From assembly GCA_024529925.1 (NCBI GenBank), contig JAFEUB010000735.1, forward strand, positions 2,546,501-2,610,500: a DNA stretch of 64,000 nt. Reading direction: 5' to 3'. The DNA comes from Ophthalmolycus amberensis. Lineage: Eukaryota > Chordata > Actinopteri > Perciformes > Zoarcidae. The number at the start of each line of letters is the position of its first letter. Within the stretch, counting starts at the first letter, position 1. Shown here piece after piece: positions 10,980-55,910 of this stretch. Made by a program: the position numbers and the translations under genes. Under the pieces are notes generated by a model that worked only from the letters and a program-made list of their open reading frames with translations, made no database searches and had not been told where the DNA came from.

Positions 10980-12340
10980 TAATATTCAACCCATTATGGC
11001 TGGAACAGCTGGATTATTCACAGAAGGGCTTCACTCAAGGCCGACTCGCTGTTCAGTACTAAAGCAGTCAGCCAAGATATAATCAAGAGCACATGACACC
11101 TTACTTACAAGCATGACATAGTACAATATTTCATAATAACTTTTAATCAATTCACAGCCCTCAATTTTCATGTTCACTCAGAATAATTTAGACATTTGTC
11201 CGTCAATGTTAACGAATATTGTGCAATTAAAATAGGACTGAAACAGTGTCAGTAAGCACATCTATAAAAGTGCGGGAAAATCCTGGAACAAATGTCACCG
11301 TTTACGAAGAAAATATACTCTACATAGTGGATTCCGAATCCTTCGAAACACTGTGTGGGTTTCCAATCTTCAGACTGCACCTATTCTGGTTAATCTTCCA
11401 CAGATATTCATATGCTTCATGCATATTATCATGTGAAATGACAGCTGCTCCTCCACTACAACAACATCTAAACATCCAAATTTACAAGGTTGACTCAAAC
11501 TTCACCGATAGCATGAGCTGCACTCAATCTGAACCCAGATATCCAGGTAGTTAGTCAGTTATTCTTCAATATCCATTTTCACTACAACAATGCTATAAAA
11601 ACATCAGATTACTTTCAAGACAATGACACTGAAACCTAAAAATGCAATCCCATTTAAATGTATTCAGTGTGAGGTGTCCTTACTGCTGATTTCATATAGT
11701 AATTGTGCGCTTAAGTGGTTTTCACTTCCATAAATCTACTTTCTTTGAGGCGTGCTATCTAAAGACACGTGGGTTGGTTTTCCTGTGAAAGCCACATTCA
11801 ACAACTGTGGTTGTGAACCCGGCCATCTGCAGAGCTGCAGCCATGTCTTCACAGCTCAAATCCTTCCATGTCAACGTTAGCGATTACAAAATACATCCTG
11901 TGCTGAACACAGATGCAATTCCACACATGTGCTCTGCAAACAATGTCACAAGGAATGCTTAGTCTAGAAATATGCCTCATGTGTAGTTTTACTAGATACT
12001 AATTTAAGGGACATGCATGTGTTATGCACACAGACATCAAACATTTTTTCATATGAATAATGCGTTTTCATATGAATACACACGTTTGTTGTATTGTATT
12101 TTAAAATGCATTTATATGCTTGTTTCCCCAATGTGCCTCCTTTACAACATTGAACATGCTTCTTAAAAGATGTACTAACAACACAATTTTCAGCCATGCA
12201 GTATGCAAATACAGAGTTTTCCATAGCCAACAAAATATGGGGATTTCCAATACCCATAATCATTTTTCCACGTTTGACCCAATTGGTCAAAAATAACCTT
12301 GGGGGTGTGGTCAACAAGGAAACAGGAGAGCAACCGATGC
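10980..12340. other. Head-to-head spacer between trypsin genes D (minus) and E (plus)
   Basis: Contains both promoters at its edges. In between is AT-rich sequence with open frames of up to about 140 codons that show no family similarity or splice context. Confidence 0.5.
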
Positions 12341-12347
12341 ATATAAA
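12341..12347 (+). promoter_or_regulatory. TATA box of trypsin gene E
   Basis: ATATAAA followed by CCAGGACTCC, 48 nt upstream of the ATG at 12395. The block is shared with gene C's promoter. Confidence 0.65.
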
Positions 12348-12394
12348 CCAGGACTCCAGGCTAAGTCTCTCATCGACAACATCACACAGCAACC

Positions 12395-13638
12395 ATGAGG
12401 TCTCTGGTCTTCGTTCTGCTCATCGGAGCTGCTTGTAAGCATGTCTTTCTGCTTTTGTTCTGATTACTAAATACAAGGGAAGAAAAGCGTCACTTGTTTT
12501 CTGAACATTTGGCCTCCGGTGTTTTTTTCAGTCGCCACGGAGGAGGACAAGATCGTCGGAGGGTATGAGTGCACGCCTCACACCCAGGCCCATCAGGTGT
12601 CCCTGAACTCCGGCTACCACTTCTGCGGTGGCTCCCTGGTCAACGAGAACTGGGTGGTGTCTGCTGCTCACTGCTACAAATCGTATGTCTAACGCCAAAT
12701 TATGGAGGACAAATAATCAATCTGCTTTTCACAGGAATCGTGAACCTCAGCTGCCACTAAACCTCTCTTTCCTCTCCAGCCGTGTGGAGGTGCGTCTTGG
12801 AGAGCACAACATCAGGGTCACCGAGGGAAGCGAGCAGTTCATCCAGTCCTCTCGTGTCATCCGCCACCCCAACTACAACTCCTACAACATCGACAACGAC
12901 ATCATGCTGATCAAGCTGAGCAAGCCCGCCACCCTCAACCAGTACGTGCAGGCCGTGGCTCTGCCCTCCAGCTGTGCGCCCGCTGGCACCATGTGCAAAG
13001 TCTCTGGCTGGGGCAACACCATGAGCTCCTGTGAGTAATACCTCCTGCGTTTTGCCCTCACCGTGTATGCTGTTACTGCAGTGCAGCTCCAGTTTCATCT
13101 CCGTCTTTCTCTTTTGATCTCCAGCTGCTGACAAGAACAAGCTGCAGTGCCTGAACATCCCCATCCTGTCTGACAGGGACTGTGATAACTCCTACCCCGG
13201 CATGATCACCGACGCCATGTTCTGCGCTGGATACCTGGAGGGAGGCAAGGACTCTTGCCAGGTATGTAATTAGATGTTCACGCAGAAATGCAGCAATGAC
13301 TGTGTGGACTACTTGGTGTGACTTGTTGGCTTCTATCAAACCTTTTTCACACTCTGAACTCTCTTTCTCAGGGTGACTCCGGTGGCCCCGTCGTGTGCAA
13401 CGGTGAGCTGCAGGGTGTTGTGTCCTGGGGCTACGGGTGTGCTGAGAGAGACAACCCTGGTGTCTACGCCAAGGTAAACCTAAAATATCTCTATGAAATG
13501 TAAATTTCACATGCCCAGTTCAAATGAAACACATTTGCTACTGGCTGTCCATGCTAACAAACCTCCTTCTGTCTCCACTCACAGGTCTGCCTCTTCAACG
13601 AGTGGCTGGAGAGCACCATGGCCAGCTATTCAGTCTGA
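12395..13638 (+). CDS. Trypsin gene E (complete, six exons)
   Basis: Exons are 12395-12434, 12532-12682, 12780-13030, 13125-13261, 13372-13473 and 13585-13638, all GT-AG, giving 244 aa. Signal MRSLVFVLLIGAAFA, activation peptide TEEDK, mature IVGGYEC. His60, Asp104 and Ser196 with Asp190 are present and the calcium loop is intact. The C terminus is STMASYSV, two residues longer than in C, D and F. Exons 3-5 and introns 3-4 match gene C with two base differences: one changes Thr (C) to Ser (E) in KV(T/S)GWGNT and the other lies in intron 4. Exon 2 differs at three synonymous sites. It is expected to be a secreted anionic-type digestive trypsinogen. Confidence 0.95.
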
Positions 13639-13739
13639 TCTTGCGACCACCATCTTACTCCGTTGCCTTTCTTCTATCATTTTAACTTCATTGTTGCTGT
13701 TGAGTTTTGAACAATGTGCAGTCATTTTCCATCTGAGTC

Positions 13740-13745
13740 AATAAA
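13740..13745 (+). terminator. Polyadenylation signal of trypsin gene E
   Basis: AATAAA followed by GTCTTTGG, about 100 nt after the stop codon. Confidence 0.7.
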
Positions 13746-15880
13746 GTCTTTGGTCTTGACTTTTAAATAACGTTTCTCTCAATTTTTGCCCATGTTGTTA
13801 TCATTATACTTGAAACAATACTTGAAAAATGTCAACTTCATTTCAGTTGTTTACTGCTCTTCAGGACAGTATAAACAAGGCAATTAGTTCTTAATGTATA
13901 TCCACTAAAAATACTGTATTTTTAATTTGAACAGAACTCTGAAGGAAAACTCTGTAGTAATTAGTGGTAGTAGTACTTTCTACCTATAGCTTTTTAAATT
14001 ACCTTTATGTAGATTACATGCAGTAATTGTGGCTAAATGTTAGCACTACTTCTGTGCTAATCATTCGTTTCACTATAATAATAAAATATATCTTTCTAAT
14101 CAATATAATCAGCAAACAGACCAGTAGTGTGAGAGAGTCATGTCAAGTTAAGCCGATATATTTTCAGGCTATTAAGCAAACAACACCCCGCAGAGGAATT
14201 ATATAGATGAACAAATAAACAAATGCAACAGTAAATATGACAGCAGTGTAATAATGTTTAAGTAGAAGTATTAGTATTAATAGTAGTATGTTTCATTTTG
14301 AGAGAATGTGAAGTAGCAGGAAATCATTTCACTGATAGATATAAAAAGCTGAGATGGAGCTGATGAAAATACAGACTGAGCATTTATTTATTTTAAAATG
14401 TGACAAACGTAATCGTATCAGAGTATCTACTAGATTTGATTTGGTAATATGTGACTGTATGTAATAAACTGGGTCAAAGTAAGTAAGAACAGAAATATTA
14501 GTCTCACTGTGCTGTATTTTAGTCATTACAGTTGTTTTTAGCCAATTATATCGTCTTTTTAAGTTAATGCCACATTTATGCAACAGTATTGTACTCAGTC
14601 TTTTTCCAAGTATTGTTACCCATCTGTTTGATTAATCTGAATGCATATTTGTATTGTTTTACAAGTGTAGAAATATGCTAACGGTATTTACAGGCATTAA
14701 ACGTATAAGTATTATGTGTGTGTACTCATTTGCAACAGTGTTGCGTGTGTCATAGAGCAAAGGTTTGAATCTCCGGGTGAGGCACTCACGCGCTTCCCGT
14801 ACAAAGAAGACGCTCTGACACACAGGTGGTTTAGCTTAAACTCGTAACTAGATGTGTTGTGAAGCGGGTTAGTCCGTGAGATATTGTGTAGCAACCTGCA
14901 GGAACAGCATCTTCTCTGTCCATGAGAACTGGAGGACTCCCACACACAGTGGCCCCAACCCTGGCGTGTGTGTGTGTGTGAAGATAACGCGTCCCTGTGC
15001 AGGACAAGGTCAACTCCTCATGAGAATGAATAAAGAAACAGGGAAATGATAGAACGGGGCTCACAAAACACTGAGAGGAGAGATGCGTGGACCGAGCCCT
15101 GACTTTCTGTCTGTTGCTAGGGATACTTAATCAATTCTTGTGTTTTGTGAAACCATAGATCTATGTTTTTTATGCTTTGATGCTTGACTTATTAAATTGT
15201 TAATACTTGTAGATCGTCTACCGTCTTCTGTTCATCGAATGTAATTCCAATCAAACGATCTGTCCTTCTGAAGGTGTAGTCTTTTGGATTCAGATTACAC
15301 GGTGGGCTTTTTGCCCGAGGGTAAATCCCCAACACTAGCTAATGTATTAAAGTATAATGTATTAACTTCACTTTGACCACATTGTTCTTACAACGTGACA
15401 CATTATCGTGCCATTAAAATAGCTGTACTGAAAAAAATTCAGAGAAAGTTTTTTTTAATTATTATTATTTTTTAATCATATACATTTTGAAATAGTTCTG
15501 TCTAGAACTGCTTTTGTGGCAGTTGTCTTTGTGAAGGCCAGAGCCACTCGGTGAGTGTGAGAGAAGCTCCACCCGGCACTGCTTCTGGGGCCGAATCAAG
15601 GTCAGCATGCTGATAACATACAAAACATGCTGCACTGTACTCAAACCAGGCCAGAGCAACAACAGATCAAATTAAAATAATGCACACAGTGTCAATGTTT
15701 TTTTTTTTGTAACAGAATTGAGCAAAATCATCAAACCAGAGTCACGTTAAAACTGTGCAGCCCCATTTTGGCAGAGTTTTAGTATGAATAGCAACGTTTT
15801 CCCATCAGCACTATTTGAAGGTTCTGATTGGTCAGCAGCAACAGGGGTGTTTCTTTACAGTCGGCATAGGTTCAGGCGCT
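13746..15880. other. Intergenic spacer between trypsin genes E and F
   Basis: No exon, RNA gene or clear transposon end was seen. There is a short (TG)n run at about 14966-14980 and a T-rich run near 15699-15708. Confidence 0.5.
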
Positions 15881-15942
15881 CAATAAAAAAGCTGACATGG
15901 GTCAAGGAACATCTGTGCATCTTCATGTGGCATCAAGCGATC

Positions 15943-17315
15943 ATGAGGTCTCTGGTCTTTGCTCTGCTCCTTGGAGCTGTGCGTAAGTACGGACCAAATT
16001 TAGAAACAAGCGCAGAATGTATTTAGAGTGGGAAGAACTATTCCTTTCAGATAGTGGATTAGTTGTTTGCCAAATAAAATCTATGACTCAGAAAAACACC
16101 AGGGGCTGTTGCATTGTAGCCTGACAGTTTTGTACAGAGACTATTCATTCTTTGAAGAGATGTTATTCATTTTCCTTTCAGTTGCCACAGAGGAGGACAA
16201 GATTGTTGGAGGGCATGAGTGCACGCCTAACTCTCAGCCCCATCAGGTGTCTCTGAACTCCGGCTACCACTTCTGTGGTGGCTCCCTGGTCAACGAGAAC
16301 TGGGTGGTGTCTGCTGCCCACTGCTACAAATCGTACGTATAGGTGCTCCTCGAACATCATATCCAAATTTACAAAAACAACAAAAGCCCTAGTTTCTCAC
16401 AAGTCATCCCTCCCGTTCTCCATTCTCACTCACAACTTGTTTCCCTCTTTCAGCAAAATGGACATTGTCCTCGGTGATCACAACCGTTGGTTCATGGACG
16501 GCAATGAACAGATCATTTCTGCAGCCCGCGTGATCCCTCATCCAAACTACGAGTCCTGGCTGGTTAACAACGACGTCATGCTGATCGAGCTTAGCAAACC
16601 CGCAATCATCAACCAGTATGTGAAGCCTGTGGCTCTGCCCACCAGTTGTGCTCCTGCCGGGATCAAATGCACAGTCTCTGGATGGGGTGTGACCATGAGT
16701 TCCTGTGAGTATCAAACACCGCCTCCGCACAGGGGTTCTGTTATTCACTATACATTTGTCCATCAATGTCATTGGGTCTCTTGTTCTGCGTTTGCACAGC
16801 TGCTGATAGTAACAGGCTGCAGTGCCTGGATATCCCCATCCTGTCTGATGAGGACTGTGACAACTCGTACCCAGGCATGATCACTGAGGCAATGTTCTGT
16901 GCTGGATACCTGGAGGGAGGCAAGGACTCCTGCCAGGTATGCATCTCTGCTGGTGTACAGAGTATTATGACCTGTTCAGCAGCACGGAGTTGAGACTTAA
17001 CACTGTCGTATGTTAAACTGCTTTGCTCCCCCACTATCAGGGTGACTCCGGTGGTCCTGTTGTGTGTGACGGTGAGCTGCAGGGTGTTGTGTCCTGGGGC
17101 TTTGGGTGTGCAGAGAAGAACCACCCAGGTGTCTATGCCAAGGTAAAAATAAAAAAGCTTCCCACAGCACTCATTGATTTGACTTTCATGACTCAGAACG
17201 ATTCTCAAAGCCCTTTTGTGATGTAACATTTTCAATATTCCTTTTTTCCCTCTCTCGCTTGCATCAGACATGCATTTTCACAGACTGGCTGCAGAGCACA
17301 ATGGCATCTTACTAA
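15943..17315 (+). CDS. Trypsin gene F (complete, six exons, divergent calcium loop)
   Basis: Exons are 15943-15982, 16182-16332, 16454-16704, 16800-16936, 17041-17142 and 17268-17315, all GT-AG, giving 242 aa. Signal MRSLVFALLLGAVLA, activation peptide TEEDK, mature IVGGHEC. His60, Asp104 (NNDVML), Ser196 and Asp190 are all present, so it should be an active Lys/Arg-specific protease. Exon 3 is the least like the others: the calcium loop reads GDHNRWFMDGNEQ, with Asp where the others have Glu at two ligand positions, and the segment RVIPHPNYESWLVNNDVMLIEL is distinctive. It ends STMASY. No good TATA box is visible; AATAAAAAA at 15882-15890 is a weak candidate. The start is chosen by homology of exon 1; an upstream in-frame ATG at 15925 would add MWHQAI and spoil the signal peptide. 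Confidence 0.93.
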
Positions 17316-17388
17316 AGTCAGTCCAATCACACCTCTGCTACAGCTGTTTCCACACTGAAAAATCCTGTTTCAATGAAACTGCCTGTTG

Positions 17389-17394
17389 AAATAA
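17389..17394 (+). terminator. Polyadenylation signal of trypsin gene F
   Basis: AATAAA 74 nt after the stop codon, with a second overlapping AATAAA at about 17397. Confidence 0.65.
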
Positions 17395-17409
17395 AAAATA
17401 AAAAGAGTA

Positions 17410-18794
17410 CCTACATTTTTTGTGTATCTCTCCCTTTCTCTGGTCCTCTGGTCTGCCTGGCAAACCCACTATGAACGAATAAAGAATGAACTGAGGGGAA
17501 TATGAACTTAATAATAACAAAAATCCCGGTGGAAAAAAATGGTGGGGCAACAACTACAGATGCAAACCAGTAAAAACACAATTTCCACATAGTTACACAC
17601 ACGCGATAATCCAGCTGAGCACATACCTGTTCTCCACGTGATGTTACAGGTTACTGCTCGGTTCCACCTTTGTATGAGCTGTCAGTCTTCTTTGACGAGC
17701 TACAGTAGCAGTTCACGACATGTTAACCATTTTCGTTAAATGACAGATTTTGAACCGGAGGGTTTGGTTTATAACAATATCTCGCAGCAGTGTTTATTCT
17801 CGAGTTCTTCTTCAAAAGGCAGACTTTTCAAGTTACATACGGGATCATCTACATTGTTCATGTGTCTTTATTGTCTTCTGCCAACTACCAACCAACTCAC
17901 CATTTAAATTGCAGCGGGGCAACAGGTAATCAGCCCCACGTGACATCAATTTGTGCTTGTCCCCATTGGTTTTAGGGCATGCACACTGTTGTTTTCACAC
18001 ACTCGGGGCATTTAACATTACTGCACTTACGATTTTTAAAAATATATCCATCCACCGACCTTAAATTGCAGCAATCGAAGATGTTTTTTTCATGCATTAA
18101 TCCAAAATTGTATTGTATATTACTCAGTACCACTAAAATAAATCACACTATGTTCCTGCTGCTAGCAGGTGGGGCTTTCCACATGCCCCAAATGACCAGT
18201 CATCTCAACATATAATAAATTAAGGTCGTGCAGTATTAACAGCAAATGTATAGATCAAACAAGAGGTATGAAGAAATAGCATTACAAATAATCTAGAAAT
18301 AAGTAAAATATACTGAAGGAAACACTGAAATAAATAAATAAAATAATGAGCTTGATTCCCCCATTACCAGAAACATTTTAAAGATTTGTATAGAATAATA
18401 ATCCAAACAATCAACGTTACAAAAATATACATCCTCTTTCGCTTCTATTTTTAAAGAATCTGAATTATAATATCGTGATTTTTTTTTTCGGTATAGTTCT
18501 TGGTTTTCATCGTTTGTGGTTGTAGCCATAGAACGAATGTTTGCAGAGATGAGTGGAACTGTCGCTCACCATATCTGTGATCAAGTCGGACATATTTGAC
18601 GACGCACCACCAATGTCAAAGAACTTCGCGTTGACTTGACTGACCTCAGGGCTTGTTATTACATTGAGGTAACTGCTTTTTAAGATAGACAGAGGGAGGT
18701 TTGAAGATATTATTGTACGCTTACCACATATCCACCTTGTTTTTTGCCCCCGTTTGTCTGTCGCTTCTCGTGCAGGCGAATCTAACCGGACAAG
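17410..18794. other. Spacer between the trypsin cluster and mrpl17, including the mrpl17 upstream region
   Basis: AT-rich sequence to about 18,500 without recognisable genes, then the presumed mrpl17 promoter/5' UTR. TTCTCGTGCAG at about 18766-18776 looks like a 3' splice site, so mrpl17 may have a 5' UTR intron. No TATA box is evident, as expected for a housekeeping gene. Confidence 0.45.
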
Positions 18795-20095
18795 ATGCGC
18801 CTCACGTTGCAAATGTTGATCTCCCACGGCCGGATGGCCCGGAGGATCGGTCTAGGTCCGGAGTCCCGAATCAACATTCTGCGGAACATTTTGACAGGAC
18901 TGGTCCGACACGAGAGGATCGAAACCACGGCGGGCCGAGCAGATGAAGTCCGCTTCTACGCCGAAAAGGTAACGAGGACCCGGTTATGCTAGCTAGCTAG
19001 CTAGCTAACATAGCTGTCCGTTCATTTATGTCGTCCCTAATGTTGATGACGTGAAGGATCAATATCATGCACAAGTCATCTGGCGAAGGGTTATCCAGAA
19101 CATTTTAGAGTGGAAAGAAGAAAAGTCAACAATGTAATAGAAATATGGTAAACAGTCAATGATGAAGAATATGTCAGTTATATTTTTTATTAAACTGTGG
19201 CATGATTTAATGTTAAAATCATGAAAGAAAAGTGTAAAATACGGTCCTTTAGATAAATTATTAAAAGTCAAAACAGTTGCCAAATCTAGAGAAGTCACAA
19301 TGACACATAATATTGATAGATTCATACTTTTAATGATATAACATACTTTAATATGTTTATACAAATATTTAAAGAGAAGTGCAGCATAAAATGAACACAA
19401 ACTGTTTTCTGTTTGATTTGAGTGAGTGTGAATGTAATCAGTGTTGTCCTTATATCTAAAGTTTACGAGCTTCAATCCAGAGCTGTGGTGCTCTCCACTT
19501 TTTCTTTGTTGCACTGTGAATAAATATTACATTGTCCAAAAATGTTCATCCCACAATGTCTAACCTTAATGTCAACAAGATCATTTTTATATTGAGACAA
19601 TCTGAAATGCTGTTCACTCCTCCACATGCAATGGGTCTGACTGTATGTGTTTTTGTTTTTGACAGCTGATTGACTACGCCAAAAAAGGAGACACTGACGA
19701 GAAGGCGATGAAAATGGCCAGTTTTTGGCTGACGGTACGTGTCTGCAGCTCTCCATAACTTGTGACAAGCTGTGTCACTCTGAATGTAAAACAGTTCTTG
19801 TGAAGTCGTTGTTTACTTTGAGCATGCTTCTTCTCTTCAGGAAAAGGATCTGGTCCCAAAGCTCTTCAAGGTCCTTGCTCCACGTTTTGAGACTCAGTCA
19901 TATGGCTACACACGGATGGTACGCATTCCCAACAGACTGAACCTGGACAGAGCTCAGATGGCCGTCCTGGAGTACAAAGGCAACCCCTTCCCGCCTCTTT
20001 ATCCTGTGAAAAAAGAGAACGAACTGACACTCCTCAACCAGCTGCTCAAAGGCTACAGAGAGGAGAGGGCACAGGAGTTACCCACAAAAGCTTAA
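18795..20095 (+). CDS. mrpl17: Mitochondrial ribosomal protein L17 (bL17m), complete, three exons
   Basis: Exons are 18795-18968, 19666-19734 and 19841-20095 with GT-AG borders, giving 165 aa. The protein starts MRLTLQMLISHGRMARRIGL. It carries the bL17 core: SRINILRNILTGLVRHERIE, then TTAGRADEVRFYAEKLIDYAKKGD (residues about 26-70), and FETQSYGYTRMVRIPNR in exon 3, matching bacterial L17 motifs such as LVRHExIxTTxxxAKE. A C-terminal extension rich in Glu/Lys follows, as in animal mitochondrial L17. It is a structural protein of the large mitoribosomal subunit, imported through its basic N terminus. Intron 1 is 697 bp and includes a (GCTA)n run. The gene converges with tmem145, whose 3' end lies about 0.9 kb further on. 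Confidence 0.96.
18988..19007. repeat. (GCTA)n tetranucleotide repeat in mrpl17 intron 1
   Basis: Five GCTA copies 19 nt after the exon 1 donor. Confidence 0.85.
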
Positions 20096-20271
20096 GTAAA
20101 CACATCCTGGTGTTGGATCCGTGATGTGGTCGCTGAAGGATGATGGTTAGGTGATGAAATGCCTCCGAAGAGCCACCTGCAGATTGTGGCTTATAGACAC
20201 TGATCCATTTCTTCAACGAAAAACTGTTCAAAAGCTCCAGTGTCCACAAAAGACATTCATGGTTATGTATT

Positions 20272-20277
20272 AATAAA
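20272..20277 (+). terminator. Polyadenylation signal of mrpl17
   Basis: AATAAA 177 nt after the stop codon, the first canonical signal in the 3' UTR. Confidence 0.6.
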
Positions 20278-21136
20278 TATAAGTTTGGCCAAAACAAATG
20301 AGGGAACATGTTTGTCTGCTACACAGGAAAGATACTGAAGCAATTTTGTATTGGACTTCCGTTAAATAAGGGGACATGAGACCGATTTTAAAGTCTAAGC
20401 AGCAGATGAAGATATATTTTGACTTCTAGTCTTTAGTTTGGGTCAAGCTCCAAAAACACTGGATCCAACATTTCTCATAATGCAGCTGCATAGCATCTAT
20501 TAAAGTCCACCTGCTTCTTATATTCCACTTCATTCAGGAAAAAGTCCTCAATTTAATTTGGTGGATTATGCAGAAACAAGTGTCTGCAGTGAAACATGTC
20601 TATAATGCTGTACTATACTATATTGACAATACAATGCTTTTCTTTCTTTTTTAAACAGAAGCACAATAAGACATTTCCATAATGTTGGGCTATTGTATTT
20701 GATGAGCACATCTAAACTCACTTGATGACACATCGCAAATTGTTACAGAATAATGGAAGTTAGAATTTTTCCTCTAAAGCCAGTCAGTGATTAGCCTGGA
20801 AGTCATTTACAAATGTATACCATTACTGGCGCACAGACGGGTGCAGTGTGTTGTAAATCTGCACTTCAGCAGTCACAGAGTGGGATACTGGCAGGGACTG
20901 AAATAATTAGGCTAGCCTACATCAAATTGTGCCCAGCCTGGAGTCTGTCCCTCTGGTGTTTTACTTTAATGGAGTCTTGTAATGAGAACAGTTTCTAAAT
21001 ATGATTTACGGATGTTCGATCGACTCCTTTGGACACGTGCCCTTGTCCTAACTGGAGCACAGACGCTGTTGCTTATCAACTCCGTAGCCAAATAATACAC
21101 ACAGCGAGATGAGCCCTCAAATAAAAACATATTTTT

Positions 21137-21142
21137 TTTATT
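21137..21142 (-). terminator. tmem145: Candidate polyadenylation signal of tmem145
   Basis: AATAAA on the minus strand about 2.2 kb past the tmem145 stop codon. It is the best candidate for the end of a long 3' UTR spanning about 21,140-23,322, a stretch with no other gene. Nearer alternatives cannot be excluded without transcript data. Confidence 0.35.
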
Positions 21143-23322
21143 ATTTTGGCAAAAAGTGTATATATATATACAGCGTATTTAGAATTGTCATTTGACACCA
21201 TTGAAATGCATTTAAACAGTGCTTCAGTGATGTGCTCTTAACCAGATCGCTCTGAGTAGCCTAAAAGCTGTGCTGTTTTCTGTCATGCACACACAATCTC
21301 TTTTCGTCAAGTTCTCTCCACTTAGTGTCTCGGTCCTGTAATTGTACGTCATAATACACAATGTTGAAGCGGTGATACAGTATCAGTAAGCCCGTCTGTT
21401 AGTCGAGTCAAACGGTGTCTATTAAGTCAAGTCATGGCAACCACAACAACAGGCAACGGCAGACGAAATGGCAGACATGCCGAATATAAACCGGACACAA
21501 TCAGAAATAACGACTAGTACTCGATTCATTACACCTCTTGACTACACTCACACAACAGTCCTAACACCCTAACAGTACTCCATTACAGCAAGATTGCCAT
21601 TGATACATCTGTGGACTATAAGCAGAGTTGCACCATTTTTACGAATTAGAAATGAAATAAACGCCATCGAGATAAAAATGAAATCGTTAGTGTCCTTTTT
21701 CCCTGTTTGCAGGAAGTTAGTGGTAAACTGAGCATGATGTGTTCCCTATAATGTCCGGACTGTCAATGACATTTACAGGTGTATGCATTTGGATTACTAC
21801 TCCCAAGTGGTGTGAACACAGGTTTCAAAGCAGTCTTATAAGGTGACATCACCACGAATAAACAGACTAAGACCAGGAACATTAAAGTGCTCCATGCAGG
21901 ACAGACAAAATGTACAGTGGTGGTGCCGTGTTCACAGTTCATCTACAAGGCTTTTTTGTTGTTGTCATAGCTCAATGTTAGGGGATATAAAACTAGTATT
22001 ATTTGTTCAGCTTTTCGCACGGTTTGAATGTTAATGTGAGATAAAGCCAACAAATATTCATGTTTCAGGTACGAGACAGGGGTGAGGATGAAGTTACTTG
22101 GATTTTTTTTTTTTTTTTTTAAAGGTAGCTGCCTACTCTTAAATCATGGCTGTTGTAGTTGAAAGCCAAAGAGAGATAGGAACATTTGACAAAAGTTGTT
22201 TTGTAGTACTCCTGTAACTTGAAAATCACCCCTGTCCTTGTGCTGTATTGCATCAGTACATTCACCAACGTCTACATACACAGAAATTACATTTTGACCA
22301 GGCATATTCTGCACTCCAGTCAAAATTCAACTAAAACCGACATTGTATAATACTGGTGTCATGTTTCAGACAGCGCAAAGTTTTCATTGGAACAACTACC
22401 AACAGAATTTATCCAGTCAAAAATATACTGAAGCCTATTGTATGCATTTATAAAAGTATAGATTTCAATACACACAATACGCAAATATTGTATGGTCACA
22501 TGGAGTTACATATACCAGCTTTTTGACAGGAAATACGATACAAACATGCGTGTTTTACGAGTACCTAGAAGTGCCCACAGTAACTGACATTTTACATTAC
22601 ACATCAGCATATCAATCCGGAATAACCAGCTGCAATGAAGGCATATAAGAATATAAACAAACCCAACAAACTCCATATAATATCTATACTTTATCAAAAT
22701 GTGTCAAACATAAAAAAGGTCTTGTTTTTGATTTTTTTTCTTAAACATAACTTGGTTAAATCTAATGGCATCAGATTTTTTTCAGATGGTCACAGCACCA
22801 ACTGGAATTTAACAATGTGGGGGGAAAAAAAACATAAAAACAAATTTCCTTTTTTGAAATAAAACTATATAGAGTGGTAGCTCTCTCCAGTTTAACTATT
22901 TACAAACTCCTCCAGACCATCAATGCCTCATGAATTTTTGAATAAGGAGAATTTCAAGAATTTTGTTCCTTTCCACACCGTGCACAGCTATCATCCTATT
23001 GCTCTGGCTACATCCACTTTGTCATCTTTCTCCCCGTGTGCCTTCTACTGGTCAGCATCAAATATTTATTGCTTCTTTATTCTTTAACAAGCTCAGCACT
23101 CCTATCTCACAGCCATTTCCCCTCACTCTTCTAGTCAGGTTATTTCCATTCACAGGTGAAAAGGGACCGTTTAGGGATTCACTTTTCTGATGCTTCGTCC
23201 ATCCAAATCTATTTTTCGCGGCATCAGTATGACCTTCCTTTCCACTCTGCCTTTTTCTTTAAGTTGTATTGTCACTCTGGCCATTCTCTCTATGCCTTCC
23301 CCCAAATTCCCTCTGTCCTTTC
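21143..23322 (-). other. tmem145: Probable tmem145 3' UTR
   Basis: Gene-free on both strands, moderately AT-rich, directly downstream of the tmem145 stop codon and upstream of a minus-strand AATAAA. It includes a T-run at about 22109-22121. The assignment is by position only. Confidence 0.35.

Positions 23323-55910
<32,588 letters not shown>

Noticed and set aside
11964..12392. 142-codon minus-strand open frame upstream of trypsin E
   Set aside because: It overlaps the trypsin E promoter, has no family resemblance and no promoter or splice context.
15925..15942. Upstream in-frame ATG for trypsin F (adds MWHQAI)
   Set aside because: The other three six-exon trypsins all start at MRSL; the extension would precede the signal peptide with charged and aromatic residues.
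18507..18827. 106-codon minus-strand open frame antisense to the start of mrpl17
   Set aside because: It overlaps mrpl17 exon 1, and no conserved motif was seen; most likely an antisense shadow.
19065..19514. 149-codon minus-strand open frame in mrpl17 intron 1
   Set aside because: AT-rich, no recognisable domain, no splice partners; consistent with chance.
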